Part shown: positions 46,981 to 57,892 of the stretch, in pieces
How the letters are laid out: each line of letters starts with the position of its first letter
Numbering within the stretch: the first letter of the stretch is position 1
Assembly: GCA_900469345.1 (NCBI GenBank)
Contig: UBWZ01000015.1
Location: 1-64,000 of the forward strand
Length of the DNA stretch: 64,000 bases
Source of the DNA: Hyphomicrobiales bacterium
Lineage (GTDB): Bacteria; Pseudomonadota; Alphaproteobacteria; Rhizobiales; Rhizobiaceae
Direction of reading: 5' to 3'
Notes under the pieces: generated by a model
Databases searched by the model: none
What the model was told of the DNA's origin: nothing
What the model saw: only the letters and a program-made list of their open reading frames with translations
Position numbers and translations under genes: made by a program

Positions 46981-47368
46981 TCGGGGTCGCCGGATGCGGC
47001 GCTGCCGGCGCCGCTCGAATCAATTGCCTGCCGGTTGTGCACGGTACAAATGTGGCGGACTGCGCACAGGCAAAAGCAAATTATTGATTTCGGCAGTTTT
47101 TTGTGGTAGGTAACGGATACTGTTCCACTTGACGGCACTGGCGTGCCTAAAAAACATCACGAAAGTAACAGATCATCCAAAGCGCGTGTTCCGGGACATT
47201 CAACCTTTTGACGTTGTCCGTCGCGGCTCTGCGAGGGGATCTGTTTTTTGCGCGCATTGTTCGGACCAGTATGGAGTGCCCCGACGGTTTCCCCCGTCTC
47301 ATCCGGGCCTGACAGACCCGGTTTCCCGACCCGTATAACGGGTGAGTTGAAGGGAGTTAGCTAAACGT
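46981..47368. other. carD upstream region
   Basis: 388 bp without a convincing gene. A sigma-70-like element TTGACG (47129-47134), 17 bp, AAACAT (47152-47157) is possible. Close to carD there is a perfect inverted repeat ACCCGT (47329-47334) / ACGGGT (47338-47343) with an ATA loop, containing GTATAA; it is a candidate operator or leader hairpin. The carD ribosome site AAGGGAG is about 12 bp from the ATG, a little long. Confidence 0.45.
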
Positions 47369-47941
47369 ATGACGACTCAACTGAAGAAGAATTCTCCCGC
47401 GCGTCCGGGTTTCAAGACCGGCGAATCCATCGTCTATCCGGCTCATGGGGTAGGTACTATCACTGCCATCGAAGAGCAAGAAGTTGCGGGCATGAAGCTT
47501 GAGCTTTTTGTGATCGACTTCGAGAAGGACAAGATGCGTCTCAAGGTGCCGGTCGGCAAAGCCGTCAGCATCGGCATGCGGAAGCTTTCCGAAACCGACT
47601 TCGTCGAGCGTGCATTGAAGGTCGTCCAGGGTAAAGCGCGTGTCAAGCGCACCATGTGGTCGCGCCGTGCGCAGGAATACGATGCGAAGATCAACTCGGG
47701 CGACCTGATTTCGATCGCTGAAGTCGTACGCGATCTGTACCGCGCCGAAAACCAGCCGGAGCAGTCCTACTCGGAGCGCCAGCTCTACGAAGCCGCCCTG
47801 GACCGGATGGCCCGCGAAATTGCAGCGGTCAACAAGATGTCCGAGACCGAGGCCGTTCGCCTGGTCGAGACCAACCTTGCCAAGGGACCCAAGCGCGGCA
47901 AGGCTGTTGATGAAGACGAGGCACAGGAAGAAGCCGCATAG
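47369..47941 (+). CDS. carD: CarD-family transcriptional regulator
   Basis: 190-residue RNA-polymerase-binding regulator. The N-terminal CarD/TRCF RNAP-interaction domain (about 15-75: FKTGESIVYPAHGVGTITAIEEQEVAGMKLELFVIDFEKDKMRLKVP in parts) is followed by a helical DNA-binding domain. CarD stabilises open promoter complexes, especially of rRNA genes, in the families studied; alphaproteobacterial versions respond to stress. A basic Lys-rich and then acidic tail (RGKAVDEDEAQEEAA) ends the protein. Own terminator follows; rpoH2 is next downstream. Confidence 0.93.
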   Translation: MTTQLKKNSPARPGFKTGESIVYPAHGVGTITAIEEQEVAGMKLELFVIDFEKDKMRLKVPVGKAVSIGMRKLSETDFVERALKVVQGKARVKRTMWSRRAQEYDAKINSGDLISIAEVVRDLYRAENQPEQSYSERQLYEAALDRMAREIAAVNKMSETEAVRLVETNLAKGPKRGKAVDEDEAQEEAA

Positions 47942-47961
47942 GCCTTTCCCTCTTTCCTCAG

Positions 47962-47991
47962 AAAAAGCCCGGCCTTCGTGCCGGGTTTTTT
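47962..47991 (+). terminator. carD terminator
   Basis: AAAAAGCCCGGC (47962-47973) / GCCGGGTTTTTT (47980-47991), 12 positions with one G-U pair, CTTCGT loop, T-run. It ends 3 bp before the -35 of the rpoH2 promoter. Confidence 0.93.
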
Positions 47992-47994
47992 ATT

Positions 47995-48019
47995 GGAACT
48001 TTTGCTCCGAACGGGCGTT
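47995..48019 (+). promoter_or_regulatory. EcfG/RpoE2-type promoter of rpoH2
   Basis: GGAAC (47995-47999), 16 bases, CGTT (48016-48019), an exact match to the alphaproteobacterial general-stress promoter consensus. Transcription would start near 48026, giving an unusually long 5' leader of about 205 nt before the ATG at 48232. In Sinorhizobium meliloti rpoH2 is known to depend on RpoE2, which agrees. Confidence 0.85.
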
Positions 48020-48231
48020 TACCACGCCGAATGGCGAACTGATATCGCAGGGGGTCCTGCTTCAGTTGCGGTTCGCACAGCCCGCGGGGCGCGTCCATCC
48101 CATGGGGGTCGTGAACTCTGCAGATCTTACGAGGGAACCAGGACCAGCATCTGCGAGCACTGCCTTCCCGCTTCATGGGCCGGTGATCCTCACGTCCGCT
48201 GTCTTGCCACCGCACCGTTACGGAGAACACC

Positions 48232-49095
48232 ATGACAGCCATGTCCGCAGACCGCACCATGATCAAGATCGCGATGTCGGCTCCGTATCTCGCCCGCGAA
48301 GAGGAGCGTGATCTTGCCGTTCGCTGGAAGGACAGCCAGGACCAGGACGCCCGCAATCAGATCGCCCTGGCGCACATGCGTCTCGTCATCGCCATGGCAT
48401 CGAAATTTCGTGGCTTCGGCCTGCCGATGAGTGACCTCGTTCAAGAAGGCTATGTAGGGCTGCTGGAAGCCGCGGCAAGGTTCGAACCGGCACGCGACGT
48501 ACGTTTTTCTACCTATGCAAGCTGGTGGATCCGCGCTTCAATGCAGGATTACATCCTGCGCAACTGGTCGATCGTCCGCGGCGGCACGAGCTCGGCGCAG
48601 AAGGCGCTGTTCTTCAACCTGCGCCGGCTGCGCGCTAAGCTCGCCCGTGGCGATTCGAGCCTTACCGCGCGTGCCATCCACGAAGAGATCGCGGCCGCTC
48701 TCGGCGTCAGCGTTTCCGACGTGCAGACTATGGATGCCCGTCTCTCAGGCAACGACTCGTCTCTGCAGGCCCCTTCGATCGCCGGCGATGCCGATAGCGG
48801 CGAGCGTCTCGACATGCTGGCCAGCGGCGAGCCGCTGCCCGACGAACAGGTTTCGGGCATGATCGACGGTGAGCGTCGTCTGAAATGGCTGCAGGGTGCC
48901 CTGACCAAGCTCAACGAGCGCGAAAAGAAGATCATCAGCGCCCGCCGCCTGGCGGAAGACGGTGCCACGCTCGAGGCACTCGGCGCCGAACTCGGCATCT
49001 CGAAGGAACGCGTTCGGCAGATCGAAAGCCGAGCGATCGAAAAGCTGAAGTCGGCGCTGGTTTCGGCCAACCCGCAGATGGCCGTCGTCTGCTGA
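48232..49095 (+). CDS. rpoH: RNA polymerase sigma-32 factor RpoH2
   Basis: Heat-shock/stress sigma factor, 287 residues. Region 2 (LAHMRLVIAMASKFRGFGLPMSDLVQEGYVGLLEAAARFEP ... STYASWWIRASMQDYILRNWS, given in parts) and region 4 HTH (LEALGAELGISKERVRQIESRAIEKL) are complete. The RpoH box QKALFFNLRRLR lies between them and marks it as a sigma-32 type. The long C-terminal half and location suggest the RpoH2 paralogue of rhizobia, which is linked to general and photo-oxidative stress rather than to classical heat shock; that paralogue call is inference. Start may also be the internal ATG at 48241. Confidence 0.93.
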   Translation: MTAMSADRTMIKIAMSAPYLAREEERDLAVRWKDSQDQDARNQIALAHMRLVIAMASKFRGFGLPMSDLVQEGYVGLLEAAARFEPARDVRFSTYASWWIRASMQDYILRNWSIVRGGTSSAQKALFFNLRRLRAKLARGDSSLTARAIHEEIAAALGVSVSDVQTMDARLSGNDSSLQAPSIAGDADSGERLDMLASGEPLPDEQVSGMIDGERRLKWLQGALTKLNEREKKIISARRLAEDGATLEALGAELGISKERVRQIESRAIEKLKSALVSANPQMAVVC

Positions 49096-49239
49096 AGGCT
49101 GTCCGGCCGAACAGATCCCCCAACAGATCCATAGCGGTGTGCCGTCAGACGTCGGCCCGCCGACCGGTCGCGGATGCTTCCACAGGGAGCAGCCCGGACT
49201 GTCAGGCGCGCAGGCGAATTGCATCGCCCGCTGCCGGCA

Positions 49240-50820
49240 TCATTCCGAGATAATCTTGACCCTGTCGCCGACCGAGAGCGTTGCTCCGGCGGGCATGGCG
49301 TTGATGAGCTTGAAGAGATCAAGCTTGCGGTCGGTCCCCATCATTCTGTTCGACAACGAGGCGATCGTATCACTGGTGCCGACGGTCACGACGCGCACGC
49401 GCAGCGGCTTCAGCCCGGCGATCTCGTCCGGCGTCATGCGCCGGAAGCTGCTGCGGAGCGTTTCGGCGGTTGCATCGAGCGTGGTGTTGCCCTTCGGCAC
49501 GGCGGTCAGGAAGCGGAAGATCTGGCTGTTGACGCGGATCACGGTCACATCGAAGTCCCAGCGATCCGCAGAGGCGCGCGCCGTCGCGGCCGGCATTCCG
49601 GCGACCGTCGTCTCCTTGACCGTTTCCGGCTGCAGGCCGGCGACCCAGCCGCTGGTCAGATAGTTCGCAAGGCTCGTGGTATCGCCGGCGGCAACCCCGT
49701 CAAAACGGATTGCCGTTTCCCCCGGGCCGGTCGCCAGCACCGCCTCGACCTTGTTGTCGATGCGGAAGTCCGGCGGCACGTCGAAGCGGATGCCCAGTCC
49801 CCCGTGCAGGAAGGTCTGGCCGCGGACATAGCCCTCCTGGGGGCTGTCGCCATACAGAAGCCCGTCAATGCCGGCGAGGAAATAGTCGCGGCCGCGATCG
49901 CCGACCTGGCCCTCTTGCCCGAAATTGCGGGCATGGCGGCGCGCAAGATCGACGCGCTGCGCGGAGTTCGGATGGCTCGAGAGGAAGTCGAGGCTCTGGT
50001 CGTTGTCGGGGTCGACGGCGGAATAGCGGGCGTAGGCTGCCATCGAATCGAGAAAACGGGCCGCGGCATAGGGGTCATAGCCCGCTTCGCCGAGCATTCG
50101 CACCCCGATGACGTCGGCCTGCAATTCCTGCTGACGCGAGAAGGCGGCAAGCCGCAGCTTGCCGCGCGCCAGGGCCTGCTTGCCGGCGAGATCGCTCGAC
50201 AGGACTTCGGCGACGACCCGGCTGGCGATCACTTCGGCTTCCTCGCGACGCTGCCGCTCGATGCCGTGGTTGGCGGTGACATGGCCCATTTCGTGAGAGA
50301 GGACGGCCGCGACTTCCGAGGCGTCGTTGGCGAGCGCCAAGAGGCCGCGCGTCACATAGAGATAGCCGCCGGGCAGCGCAAAGGCGTTGATCGCCGGGGA
50401 ATTCAGAATGGTGATGCGGAAGGACTGGTTGGGGTTTTCCGAGACGGCCGTCAGCGCGCCGGCAATGCGGGCCACCAGGCGCTCCGTCTTCGGATCCTTG
50501 TACTCGCCACCATAGCTTGCGACGATGCGCGGATGTTCCCGGGCACCCATCTGTGCACGCGGGTCGTTCTTCTGGACCTCGTCGACGATCTGCGGCGAAT
50601 CGGAGGGTGAGACGTTCGGCGTGTAGGCCTGCTCGAAGACCGACTGGCAGCCTGAAAGCATCAGGCCGACACAGGAGGCGACAGCCGCCATGCGGAGGCG
50701 TGCGGCGAAAGACCGGCTCGACGCAAACCAGCGCCCGGTGCCTTCCGCTGTCCTCTTGTGTCGCTCCGTCATCTGTCGGCCTGTTTCCGGCATCGGTGAG
50801 GGGTTCTCCGCACGCTCCAT
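49240..50820 (-). CDS. M48-family metalloprotease, lipoprotein, with LysM-like C-terminus
   Basis: Zinc metalloprotease of 526 residues, Ste24/BepA-like. The active-site HEMGH is at residues 176-180 (VLSHEMGHVTANHG). A lipobox LSGC (Cys58) follows the hydrophobic stretch AAVASCVGLML, so it should be a lipoprotein in the cell envelope; the leader is long, and the true start may be Met10, Met17 or Met44. The C-terminal 60 residues (VRVVTVGTSDTIASLSNRM...GATLSVGDRVKIIS) look like a LysM domain. Such proteases work in outer-membrane protein quality control. Not in an operon with its neighbours. Confidence 0.88.
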   Translation of the reverse strand: MERAENPSPMPETGRQMTERHKRTAEGTGRWFASSRSFAARLRMAAVASCVGLMLSGCQSVFEQAYTPNVSPSDSPQIVDEVQKNDPRAQMGAREHPRIVASYGGEYKDPKTERLVARIAGALTAVSENPNQSFRITILNSPAINAFALPGGYLYVTRGLLALANDASEVAAVLSHEMGHVTANHGIERQRREEAEVIASRVVAEVLSSDLAGKQALARGKLRLAAFSRQQELQADVIGVRMLGEAGYDPYAAARFLDSMAAYARYSAVDPDNDQSLDFLSSHPNSAQRVDLARRHARNFGQEGQVGDRGRDYFLAGIDGLLYGDSPQEGYVRGQTFLHGGLGIRFDVPPDFRIDNKVEAVLATGPGETAIRFDGVAAGDTTSLANYLTSGWVAGLQPETVKETTVAGMPAATARASADRWDFDVTVIRVNSQIFRFLTAVPKGNTTLDATAETLRSSFRRMTPDEIAGLKPLRVRVVTVGTSDTIASLSNRMMGTDRKLDLFKLINAMPAGATLSVGDRVKIISE

Positions 50821-50999
50821 GCAGTGTCTTGTCGGCTTAGCGATATTTGCGTCCTATGCACAGATAGTCTCGCCGAAATATGTAGGGTCAGAGTCGATTG
50901 CCAAGACCCGGGGCCAGCTTCCGCGATGCCATTTCCGAGCGTCCAAATTGTGGCGCGGAAACAGAGCCTTCGACTTTCACGGCAGGGCAGAAGCAGGCC

Positions 51000-51707
51000 T
51001 CAGTCGGGCAGGAACTGGCGCAGCGCCGGCATGTCCCGCTTCTGCAAAAACGCCTGCTTGGACCCCTGCCAGGCGATGCGGCCCGCTTCGACGAAGATGA
51101 TGTGATCTGCAAGGCGGGCGACTTCCTGAGGGTCATGGGTGACGATCAGCACCGTGTTGCCGGTCTCCAGGTGCAGGTCGAGCAGCCGCGTCGTCATCGA
51201 CAGCCGAAGGCCCGGGTCGAGCGCCGCGAAGGGTTCGTCGAGCAGCAGGAGCGGCCGGCGTCGCACCAGCGCCCGGGCGAAGGCGACCCGCTGGCGTTCG
51301 CCGCCCGACAATGTGCCCGGCTTGCGCTTTTCGAACCCGGCAAGCCCCAGCCGCTCGAGCGCGCCGGCGATCGACCGGCGGTCGGAGGCGGACAGCCTCA
51401 GCGACGGCGAAATGCCGAGGCCGACATTGGTAAAGACGTCGAGATGGGCAAACAGATTGTTGTCCTGGAAGACCAGCGACAGCGGCCGCTCCGACGGATG
51501 CTGGCGGGTGACGTCCTGTCCGCCGATCAGGATGCGGCCCTGGTCGGGGACCTCGAAGCCTGCGATCAGGTTTAGCAGGGTGGATTTGCCGGAACCGGAG
51601 GGGCCGATCAGGGCTGTCACCAGCCCGGATGGCACGCTGCAGTCGAAGTGGAAGACGTGGCTTCCGAGCGTCACGCCGACGGATTCGATCGCGATCGCGC
51701 TAGTCAT
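51000..51707 (-). CDS. thiQ: Thiamine ABC transporter ATPase ThiQ
   Basis: ATP-binding subunit of the thiamine/TPP importer, 235 residues. Walker [10 protein letters not shown] (about 36-44), signature LSGGERQR, Walker [14 protein letters not shown]. The ATG at 51707 overlaps the end of thiP by 8 bp, so the genes are coupled; a longer frame upstream reads against thiP and is not used. Last gene of the thiBPQ operon under the TPP riboswitch. The substrate call comes from the riboswitch and the gene order, not from this protein alone. Confidence 0.93.
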   Translation of the reverse strand: MTSAIAIESVGVTLGSHVFHFDCSVPSGLVTALIGPSGSGKSTLLNLIAGFEVPDQGRILIGGQDVTRQHPSERPLSLVFQDNNLFAHLDVFTNVGLGISPSLRLSASDRRSIAGALERLGLAGFEKRKPGTLSGGERQRVAFARALVRRRPLLLLDEPFAALDPGLRLSMTTRLLDLHLETGNTVLIVTHDPQEVARLADHIIFVEAGRIAWQGSKQAFLQKRDMPALRQFLPD

Positions 51708-53319
51708 GGCCAACCTCCCGTCGGCCGGCCGTGCCGAGAGCCGCCAGCCCCAGGCAGAGGATGGCGAGAAGAAGGGCAAGCCCGTCGGCATCATGGGTGC
51801 GGTAGCTCGACAGCCGGCTGTAGACCAGCCAGGGCAGGGTGGTGAGGTCGCTCGAGCCGAACAGGGCGACGGCACCGAGATCGCCGAGCGAGAGGGCCAT
51901 GGCAAACGAGGTGGCGGTCAGCAGCGGCCGGGCGAGGACGGGGAGATCGATCCGCTTGAGACGGCTCCACCCGGAAAGGCCAAGGCTTGCCGAAAGCCGC
52001 GATGTCCTCTCGCGGTGGGTTTCGACCGCAGGTGCCAGAACGCGCATCACGAACGGAAGCGCCATCAGGGCATTGATGATCGCAACCAGCGCCGGGGCAT
52101 AGGGGGCGACGTCGCCCCAGGGGCGCAGGACCAAGAACCAGCCTGTTCCGAGCACCACCGGCGGCACGAGGAGCACCAGCGCCGAGGTCGCGCCCAGCGC
52201 CGCCGAAAGGCCCCGAGCGACGGCCGGCGGGTGCTTGATGTCGGCCACGGCGCCCCGCCCGGCGAGGATGCCGAGGCTCGCGGCAACGGCGAGCGCCGCC
52301 GCGATGGCAGCGATTTCGAGGCTTGTGCGGAGCGCCTGCAGGAAGATGGCGCTGGTGACCAGGGTCCACAGATCCGCCTTCAGACCGGATGCGACGATCG
52401 CGGCGATCGGCAACAGGAGGAAGACGGTCGCTGCGAACAGGACGAGGGTGTCGCCCGTCCGTGCGCTCCAGGCCGCGCCATCCGGGCGCTGCAGGCGTCG
52501 TCCGGCGGTCGTTCCTGTCGTCTCGGGGACGGGCAGGCGGGTCATGGCAGCGAGGACCAGTCCGGTGACGCAGATCTGCAGGAAGGCGAGCGCAATGGCG
52601 CGGGGCGGATCGAAATCGAAGCGGAGCGACTGGTAGATCGCCACTTCCAGCGTCGTCGCTGCAGGCCCTCCGCCGAGCACCAGCACGAGCGTGAAGCTGG
52701 TGGCGCAAAGCATGAAGATCAACCCGGCAATGCCGCCCGAGACCTGTCTGAGGGCCGGCCATTCCACGAACCGGAACACCGACAGCCGCTTCATGCCAAG
52801 CCCGGTCGACAGCAGCCAGTACTCCGCCGGCAGACGTTCGAGTGCTGCCAGCATGAGGCGGGCCGCCAGCGGCAGGTTGAAGAAGACATGGGCGAGGAGA
52901 ATACCCGAAAGACCATAGATGCTGACCGGTTCGGCCCGACCGCCGGCCGCAAGGATCTGATTCAGCAATCCCTGCCTTCCCCAGATGCCCAGAAGGCCGA
53001 GCGCCCCGATCAAGACCGGCAGCCCCATCGGCAGCGCCATCAGGCGCAGAATCCAGACGCGCCCGGCAAAGCGGGGCTGGCGGGCGAGAGCGAGCGCGAC
53101 CGGAACCGCAAGGAGAATGGACAGCGCCGTGGAGAGCAGCGCCTGCAGCAGGGTGAAGCGGAGGACGCTTAGCGTATAGGCACTGAACAGCCGTGAACCG
53201 CTCGCACCCGCATCCCAGGCGAGCAGTGCCGACACCGCCGCTGCAACGAAGAGCGCGACGAGGCACAGCACGGCTATGCCGCCCGCCAAACCCCGCCGAC
53301 GCTCGGCCGTCGTCATCAT
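51700..53319 (-). CDS. thiP: Thiamine ABC transporter permease ThiP
   Basis: Inner-membrane permease of 539 residues built of two fused BPD_transp_1 halves, each with about six helices; fused permeases are typical for ThiP and iron(III) transporters. It begins [26 protein letters not shown] after a short cytoplasmic arm. The gene starts 4 bp after thiB and overlaps thiQ by 8 bp (ATGACTAG). It forms the path through which thiamine delivered by ThiB enters the cell. Confidence 0.93.
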   Translation of the reverse strand: MMTTAERRRGLAGGIAVLCLVALFVAAAVSALLAWDAGASGSRLFSAYTLSVLRFTLLQALLSTALSILLAVPVALALARQPRFAGRVWILRLMALPMGLPVLIGALGLLGIWGRQGLLNQILAAGGRAEPVSIYGLSGILLAHVFFNLPLAARLMLAALERLPAEYWLLSTGLGMKRLSVFRFVEWPALRQVSGGIAGLIFMLCATSFTLVLVLGGGPAATTLEVAIYQSLRFDFDPPRAIALAFLQICVTGLVLAAMTRLPVPETTGTTAGRRLQRPDGAAWSARTGDTLVLFAATVFLLLPIAAIVASGLKADLWTLVTSAIFLQALRTSLEIAAIAAALAVAASLGILAGRGAVADIKHPPAVARGLSAALGATSALVLLVPPVVLGTGWFLVLRPWGDVAPYAPALVAIINALMALPFVMRVLAPAVETHRERTSRLSASLGLSGWSRLKRIDLPVLARPLLTATSFAMALSLGDLGAVALFGSSDLTTLPWLVYSRLSSYRTHDADGLALLLAILCLGLAALGTAGRREVGHD

Positions 53320-53323
53320 GAGG

Positions 53324-54334
53324 CTAGCGGGCGCTCATGGCGCCGAGCCACTCGTCGATCCAGGCCTGGCGGTTCTTGGCGACCTCGTCCGATCCCATCA
53401 GGAAGGTCTTTGCCGGCTTGACGAGCGTGCCGAAGGCCGAGGGCAAGGGCTGGGACGGGGTGGTTGCCGGCATCATCCAGTTGGTGGTCGGGATGATGTC
53501 CTGGAAGCCGGGCGAGATCATGAAGGTCAGGAACTGGCGCGCCAGGTCCTTGTCGGCGGCAGTCTTCAGCATGGCCGCCACTTCGACCTGGATGTAGTGA
53601 CCCTCCGAAAAGCTTGCGGCCTGGTAGCGGTCCGTCTTTTCCTCCACCATGTGGTAGGCGGGCGAGGTCGTGTAGGAGAAGACCATCGGCACCTCGCCCT
53701 TGGTGAACAGGCCGTAGGCTTCCGACCAGCCGGGCGTCACCGTCAGCACCCGCTTGCTGAGTTTCGCCCAGGCTTCCGGGGCCTTGTCGCCATAGACGGA
53801 TTTGACCCACAGGAGGAGGCCGAGACCCGGGGTCGAGGTGCGCGGATCCTCGATGGCGATCTTCTGGGAAGGGTCGCCCTCTACCAGATCCTTGAGGCTC
53901 TTCGGCGGGTTCTTGACCACCTGCGTGTCGTAGACGACGGCGAAATGCGCGTAGTCGTAGGGGACAAACGTATCGTCGGCATAGTTGCCGGGAACCTTGA
54001 CGGCTGCCGTGTCGATGCCCGCCGGGGCGAACAGGCCGGTGGCCTTGGCCTCCGAGATCAGGTTGGTGTCGAGGCCGAGCGCCACGTCCGCTTTGGTGCC
54101 GGCGCCCTCGAGCTTCAGCCGGGTGAGCAGCGCGACGCCATCCTCGACGCTGACGAAATTCAGCGTGCAGGCGCAGGTCTTTTCGAAGGCCGCCTTTACC
54201 TTGGGGCCGGGACCCCATTCGGAGGTAAAGCTCTCATAAGTGTAGACCGTCAGCGTCTTTTGCTCGGCCATCGCCGACGACGCAAACGACAAGGCGGCCG
54301 CGGCCGCAAGCACGGAAAATAGGGTTTTGCGCAT
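53324..54334 (-). CDS. thiB: Periplasmic thiamine-binding protein ThiB
   Basis: Binding protein of 336 residues with a Sec signal ([23 protein letters not shown], cut before [13 protein letters not shown]). The start of the mature protein, [27 protein letters not shown], is the ThiB pattern; the cluster then contains [12 protein letters not shown], another conserved block. It captures thiamine, TMP or TPP in the periplasm. It heads the thiBPQ operon and lies just behind a TPP riboswitch. Confidence 0.96.
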   Translation of the reverse strand: MRKTLFSVLAAAAALSFASSAMAEQKTLTVYTYESFTSEWGPGPKVKAAFEKTCACTLNFVSVEDGVALLTRLKLEGAGTKADVALGLDTNLISEAKATGLFAPAGIDTAAVKVPGNYADDTFVPYDYAHFAVVYDTQVVKNPPKSLKDLVEGDPSQKIAIEDPRTSTPGLGLLLWVKSVYGDKAPEAWAKLSKRVLTVTPGWSEAYGLFTKGEVPMVFSYTTSPAYHMVEEKTDRYQAASFSEGHYIQVEVAAMLKTAADKDLARQFLTFMISPGFQDIIPTTNWMMPATTPSQPLPSAFGTLVKPAKTFLMGSDEVAKNRQAWIDEWLGAMSAR

Positions 54335-54387
54335 CGGCGCCTCCTCTGGTTTGTCTACAAGGGGAATAGGCGCTGATTACGAGCCGT

Positions 54388-54477
54388 CTAATCCCTCCGC
54401 CGGTGTTAGCCGGATCAGGTTCCGCGGGTTGGCGAGACGCCTCTCAGCCCTGTGTTTGACGCAGGGCACCCCGTTAG
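54388..54477 (-). ncRNA. TPP riboswitch (THI element)
   Basis: On the minus strand the leader of thiB contains the thi-box landmarks in order: ACGGGGTGCCC, then GGGCTGAGA, then ACCCG near GAACCTGATCCGG, and ACCGGCGGAGGGA. These are the conserved aptamer segments of the TPP riboswitch. It ends about 55 nt before the thiB start, so it probably blocks translation (or terminates early) when TPP is high. Confidence 0.97.
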
Positions 54478-54528
54478 AGCGGATGGAGATGTAGCGGGCT
54501 TGATGCAGGCTGACAAGAGCCTGCTGAT

Positions 54529-54981
54529 TTACGCGTGGGCGTGCGGGAAGACGCGCAGTTCGCGCGGCACGACCGCCATGCCGCCGAGACGGTTGGCAAT
54601 GGCATAGTCTATTGCCTCTTCCACGACCTGCGGCATGACCGGCTTGGTCAGAACGCCGAGCAGGCCGGAAACGCCGTCCTCGACGTCATCCGGATTGGCC
54701 GTCATGAAGATCACGGTGACGCCGTACTGTTCGGCTAGTTCGCGACCAATGGTCGGTCCGGTGCGACCGTCCGAGAGGTTGACGTCGACGAGGGCGATGT
54801 CCGCATAGGCGCCGAGCGTCAGGGCGTGCTTGCGGGCGCTGGCGACGCCGGCGACCTGCAGGCCCATGCCTTCGACGGTCTCGGCGACGTCGAGGGCAAT
54901 CAGAAACTCGTCCTCGACGATCATCACGCGCTGGTTGATCGCCTCACCGGCCCGCCGACGACGCATAACATTTGTCAGCAT
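54529..54981 (-). CDS. Single-domain response regulator
   Basis: 150-residue receiver-domain protein without an output domain. Phosphorylation site residues are complete: acidic pair in IVEDEF, phosphoacceptor Asp in IALVDVNLSDG, Thr in VIFMTANPDD and Lys in VLTKPVMP. Such stand-alone receivers act as phosphate shuttles or sinks; in alphaproteobacteria some take part in the general stress response upstream of PhyR. A stress-type promoter lies 77 bp upstream (55058-55083). The start could be the ATG at 54966 instead. No kinase is next to it. Confidence 0.9.
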   Translation of the reverse strand: MLTNVMRRRRAGEAINQRVMIVEDEFLIALDVAETVEGMGLQVAGVASARKHALTLGAYADIALVDVNLSDGRTGPTIGRELAEQYGVTVIFMTANPDDVEDGVSGLLGVLTKPVMPQVVEEAIDYAIANRLGGMAVVPRELRVFPHAHA

Positions 54982-55057
54982 TGGACGCCCCCGTTGATTG
55001 TTCGGTTACGGGGCGACCAAGAAACACAGTGTGATTCCGGCCGCCATCTGAAACACG

Positions 55058-55083
55058 AACGGCGCTTGGGACAGTTATGTTCC
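55058..55083 (-). promoter_or_regulatory. EcfG/RpoE2-type promoter of the response-regulator gene
   Basis: On the minus strand GGAAC (55083-55079), 17 bases, CGTT (55061-55058), a match to the general-stress promoter consensus with the alternative 17-bp spacing. The start of transcription would be near 55050, about 70 bp before the ATG at 54981. Confidence 0.78.
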
Positions 55084-55113
55084 GGCGTGCGACAAATAAT
55101 TCGGTGCATAACT

Positions 55114-55133
55114 ATTTGTTATGGCTAACAAAT
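55114..55133. repeat. AT-rich perfect hairpin ATTTGTTA/TAACAAAT
   Basis: 8-bp arms at 55114-55121 and 55126-55133 around a TGGC loop, in an AT-rich patch within GC-rich DNA. It lies between the end of the ABC-F gene (28 bp away) and the stress promoter of the response-regulator gene. Could be an operator for a dimeric protein; a terminator is less likely since T-runs are short. Confidence 0.6.
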
Positions 55134-55161
55134 TGTTAAATCATCGAATCCTGATGATGGC

Positions 55162-56990
<1,829 letters not shown>

Positions 56991-56994
<4 letters not shown>

Positions 56995-57641
56995 GCTCCG
57001 GAAAGGTCGTAGGGGCGGGCAAGCATGATGGCCTGTCCGCGTCTCAGATGGATGTCGACCGGGCCTTCCGCAACGTTCGACACCGTGCGTGACGAACCGA
57101 AGGGCAGGCTGAACCGGTCGAGAGGATAGCGGGCGCCGCGGATATCGAGGCCTTCGAGCGCCGAAACGCCGACGATCGAAAACAGCGACCCCTTGGGCAG
57201 GTCGAGGCTCAACGAACCCGCCAGGAGCGGCACGGCTTCCTCGTCGCCCGAGGTCAGCAGCACGTCCAGCCCCTGTTCGGCAAGGCTGACGGCATGGAAG
57301 AGATGCTGCAGCGCATGATCGCTGCGTTCGCCGCCGAGAGCGCCGACGAAGATCAGGCGGGTCGCACCGCGCGCAATCGCTTCGGCCGTGGCAATCTCGC
57401 CATCGGTTTCGTTCTTGGCGACCGGGTAGGGCTGGCGCGGAACGTCCGGAAAGAGCTCAAGGAGCGCGCCATCGGTGGAATCGAAATCGCCCACCCAGAG
57501 CTCAGGCCTGACCCGCAGCGCCGCTGCATGCCGCATGCCGCCGTCGGCGGCGATAAAGCGGCTGCCGGCCACGGCCCGTTCGAGACGGTCGGTCAGGCGC
57601 AGGGCGCCGCCGAGAAGAATGGTGAAGGTCGACTGGATCAT
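56991..57641 (-). CDS. Thiamine diphosphokinase
   Basis: 216-residue enzyme turning thiamine and ATP into thiamine diphosphate. Motifs: ADGGMRHA, GDFDST, KNETDGE and GALGGERSDHALQH, all conserved in the thiamine pyrophosphokinase family (ThiN/Tnr3). I placed the start at the ATG at 57641, directly before FTILLGGAL, which begins the fold; a longer upstream frame runs into the region before metA. It completes the salvage route that begins with thiBPQ 2.6-6 kb away on the same strand. It overlaps the ABC-F gene by 4 bp. Confidence 0.93.
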
Positions 57642-57766
57642 GTGCTCTGCCCATAGAGCGTTTTCGAGGCAAAGGGAATGCACCGGTGGCCGCAGCGCCC
57701 GGACAGCCGGAAAATTGGCCGCCATTGACCTTCGATGCGGCAAAGCTTAAATGTTGCCCGTGAATT

Positions 57767-57820
57767 CCGTGGTGATTTGGCCGGCCGGCTTGCAGCCACG
57801 TAAAAAAAGTCGCTAAAGGG
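57767..57820 (+). ncRNA. SAM-II riboswitch
   Basis: The sequence before metA shows the SAM-II (metA) motif: CGTGGTGATTTGG (57768-57780), the P1 partner CCACG (57796-57800) in GCTTGCAGCCACG, then an A-rich stretch TAAAAAAAG and CGCTAAAGG, which makes the pseudoknot and covers the 3' side. P1 pairs CGTGG with CCACG perfectly. SAM-II is known from alphaproteobacteria upstream of metA. It is 72 nt before the metA ATG and should repress when S-adenosylmethionine is plentiful. Confidence 0.96.
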
Positions 57821-57892
57821 CCGCGAGAAGAAGCCTTCCCACGGACCGTATGCGCTTTTCTGCCGGCGGCCTGATGTTTTGTGGGTTGTGCC

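Noticed and set aside
47129..47338. A 69-codon frame upstream of carD
   Set aside because: Starts with TTG in a likely -35 region, no ribosome site, lies in a promoter and leader region.
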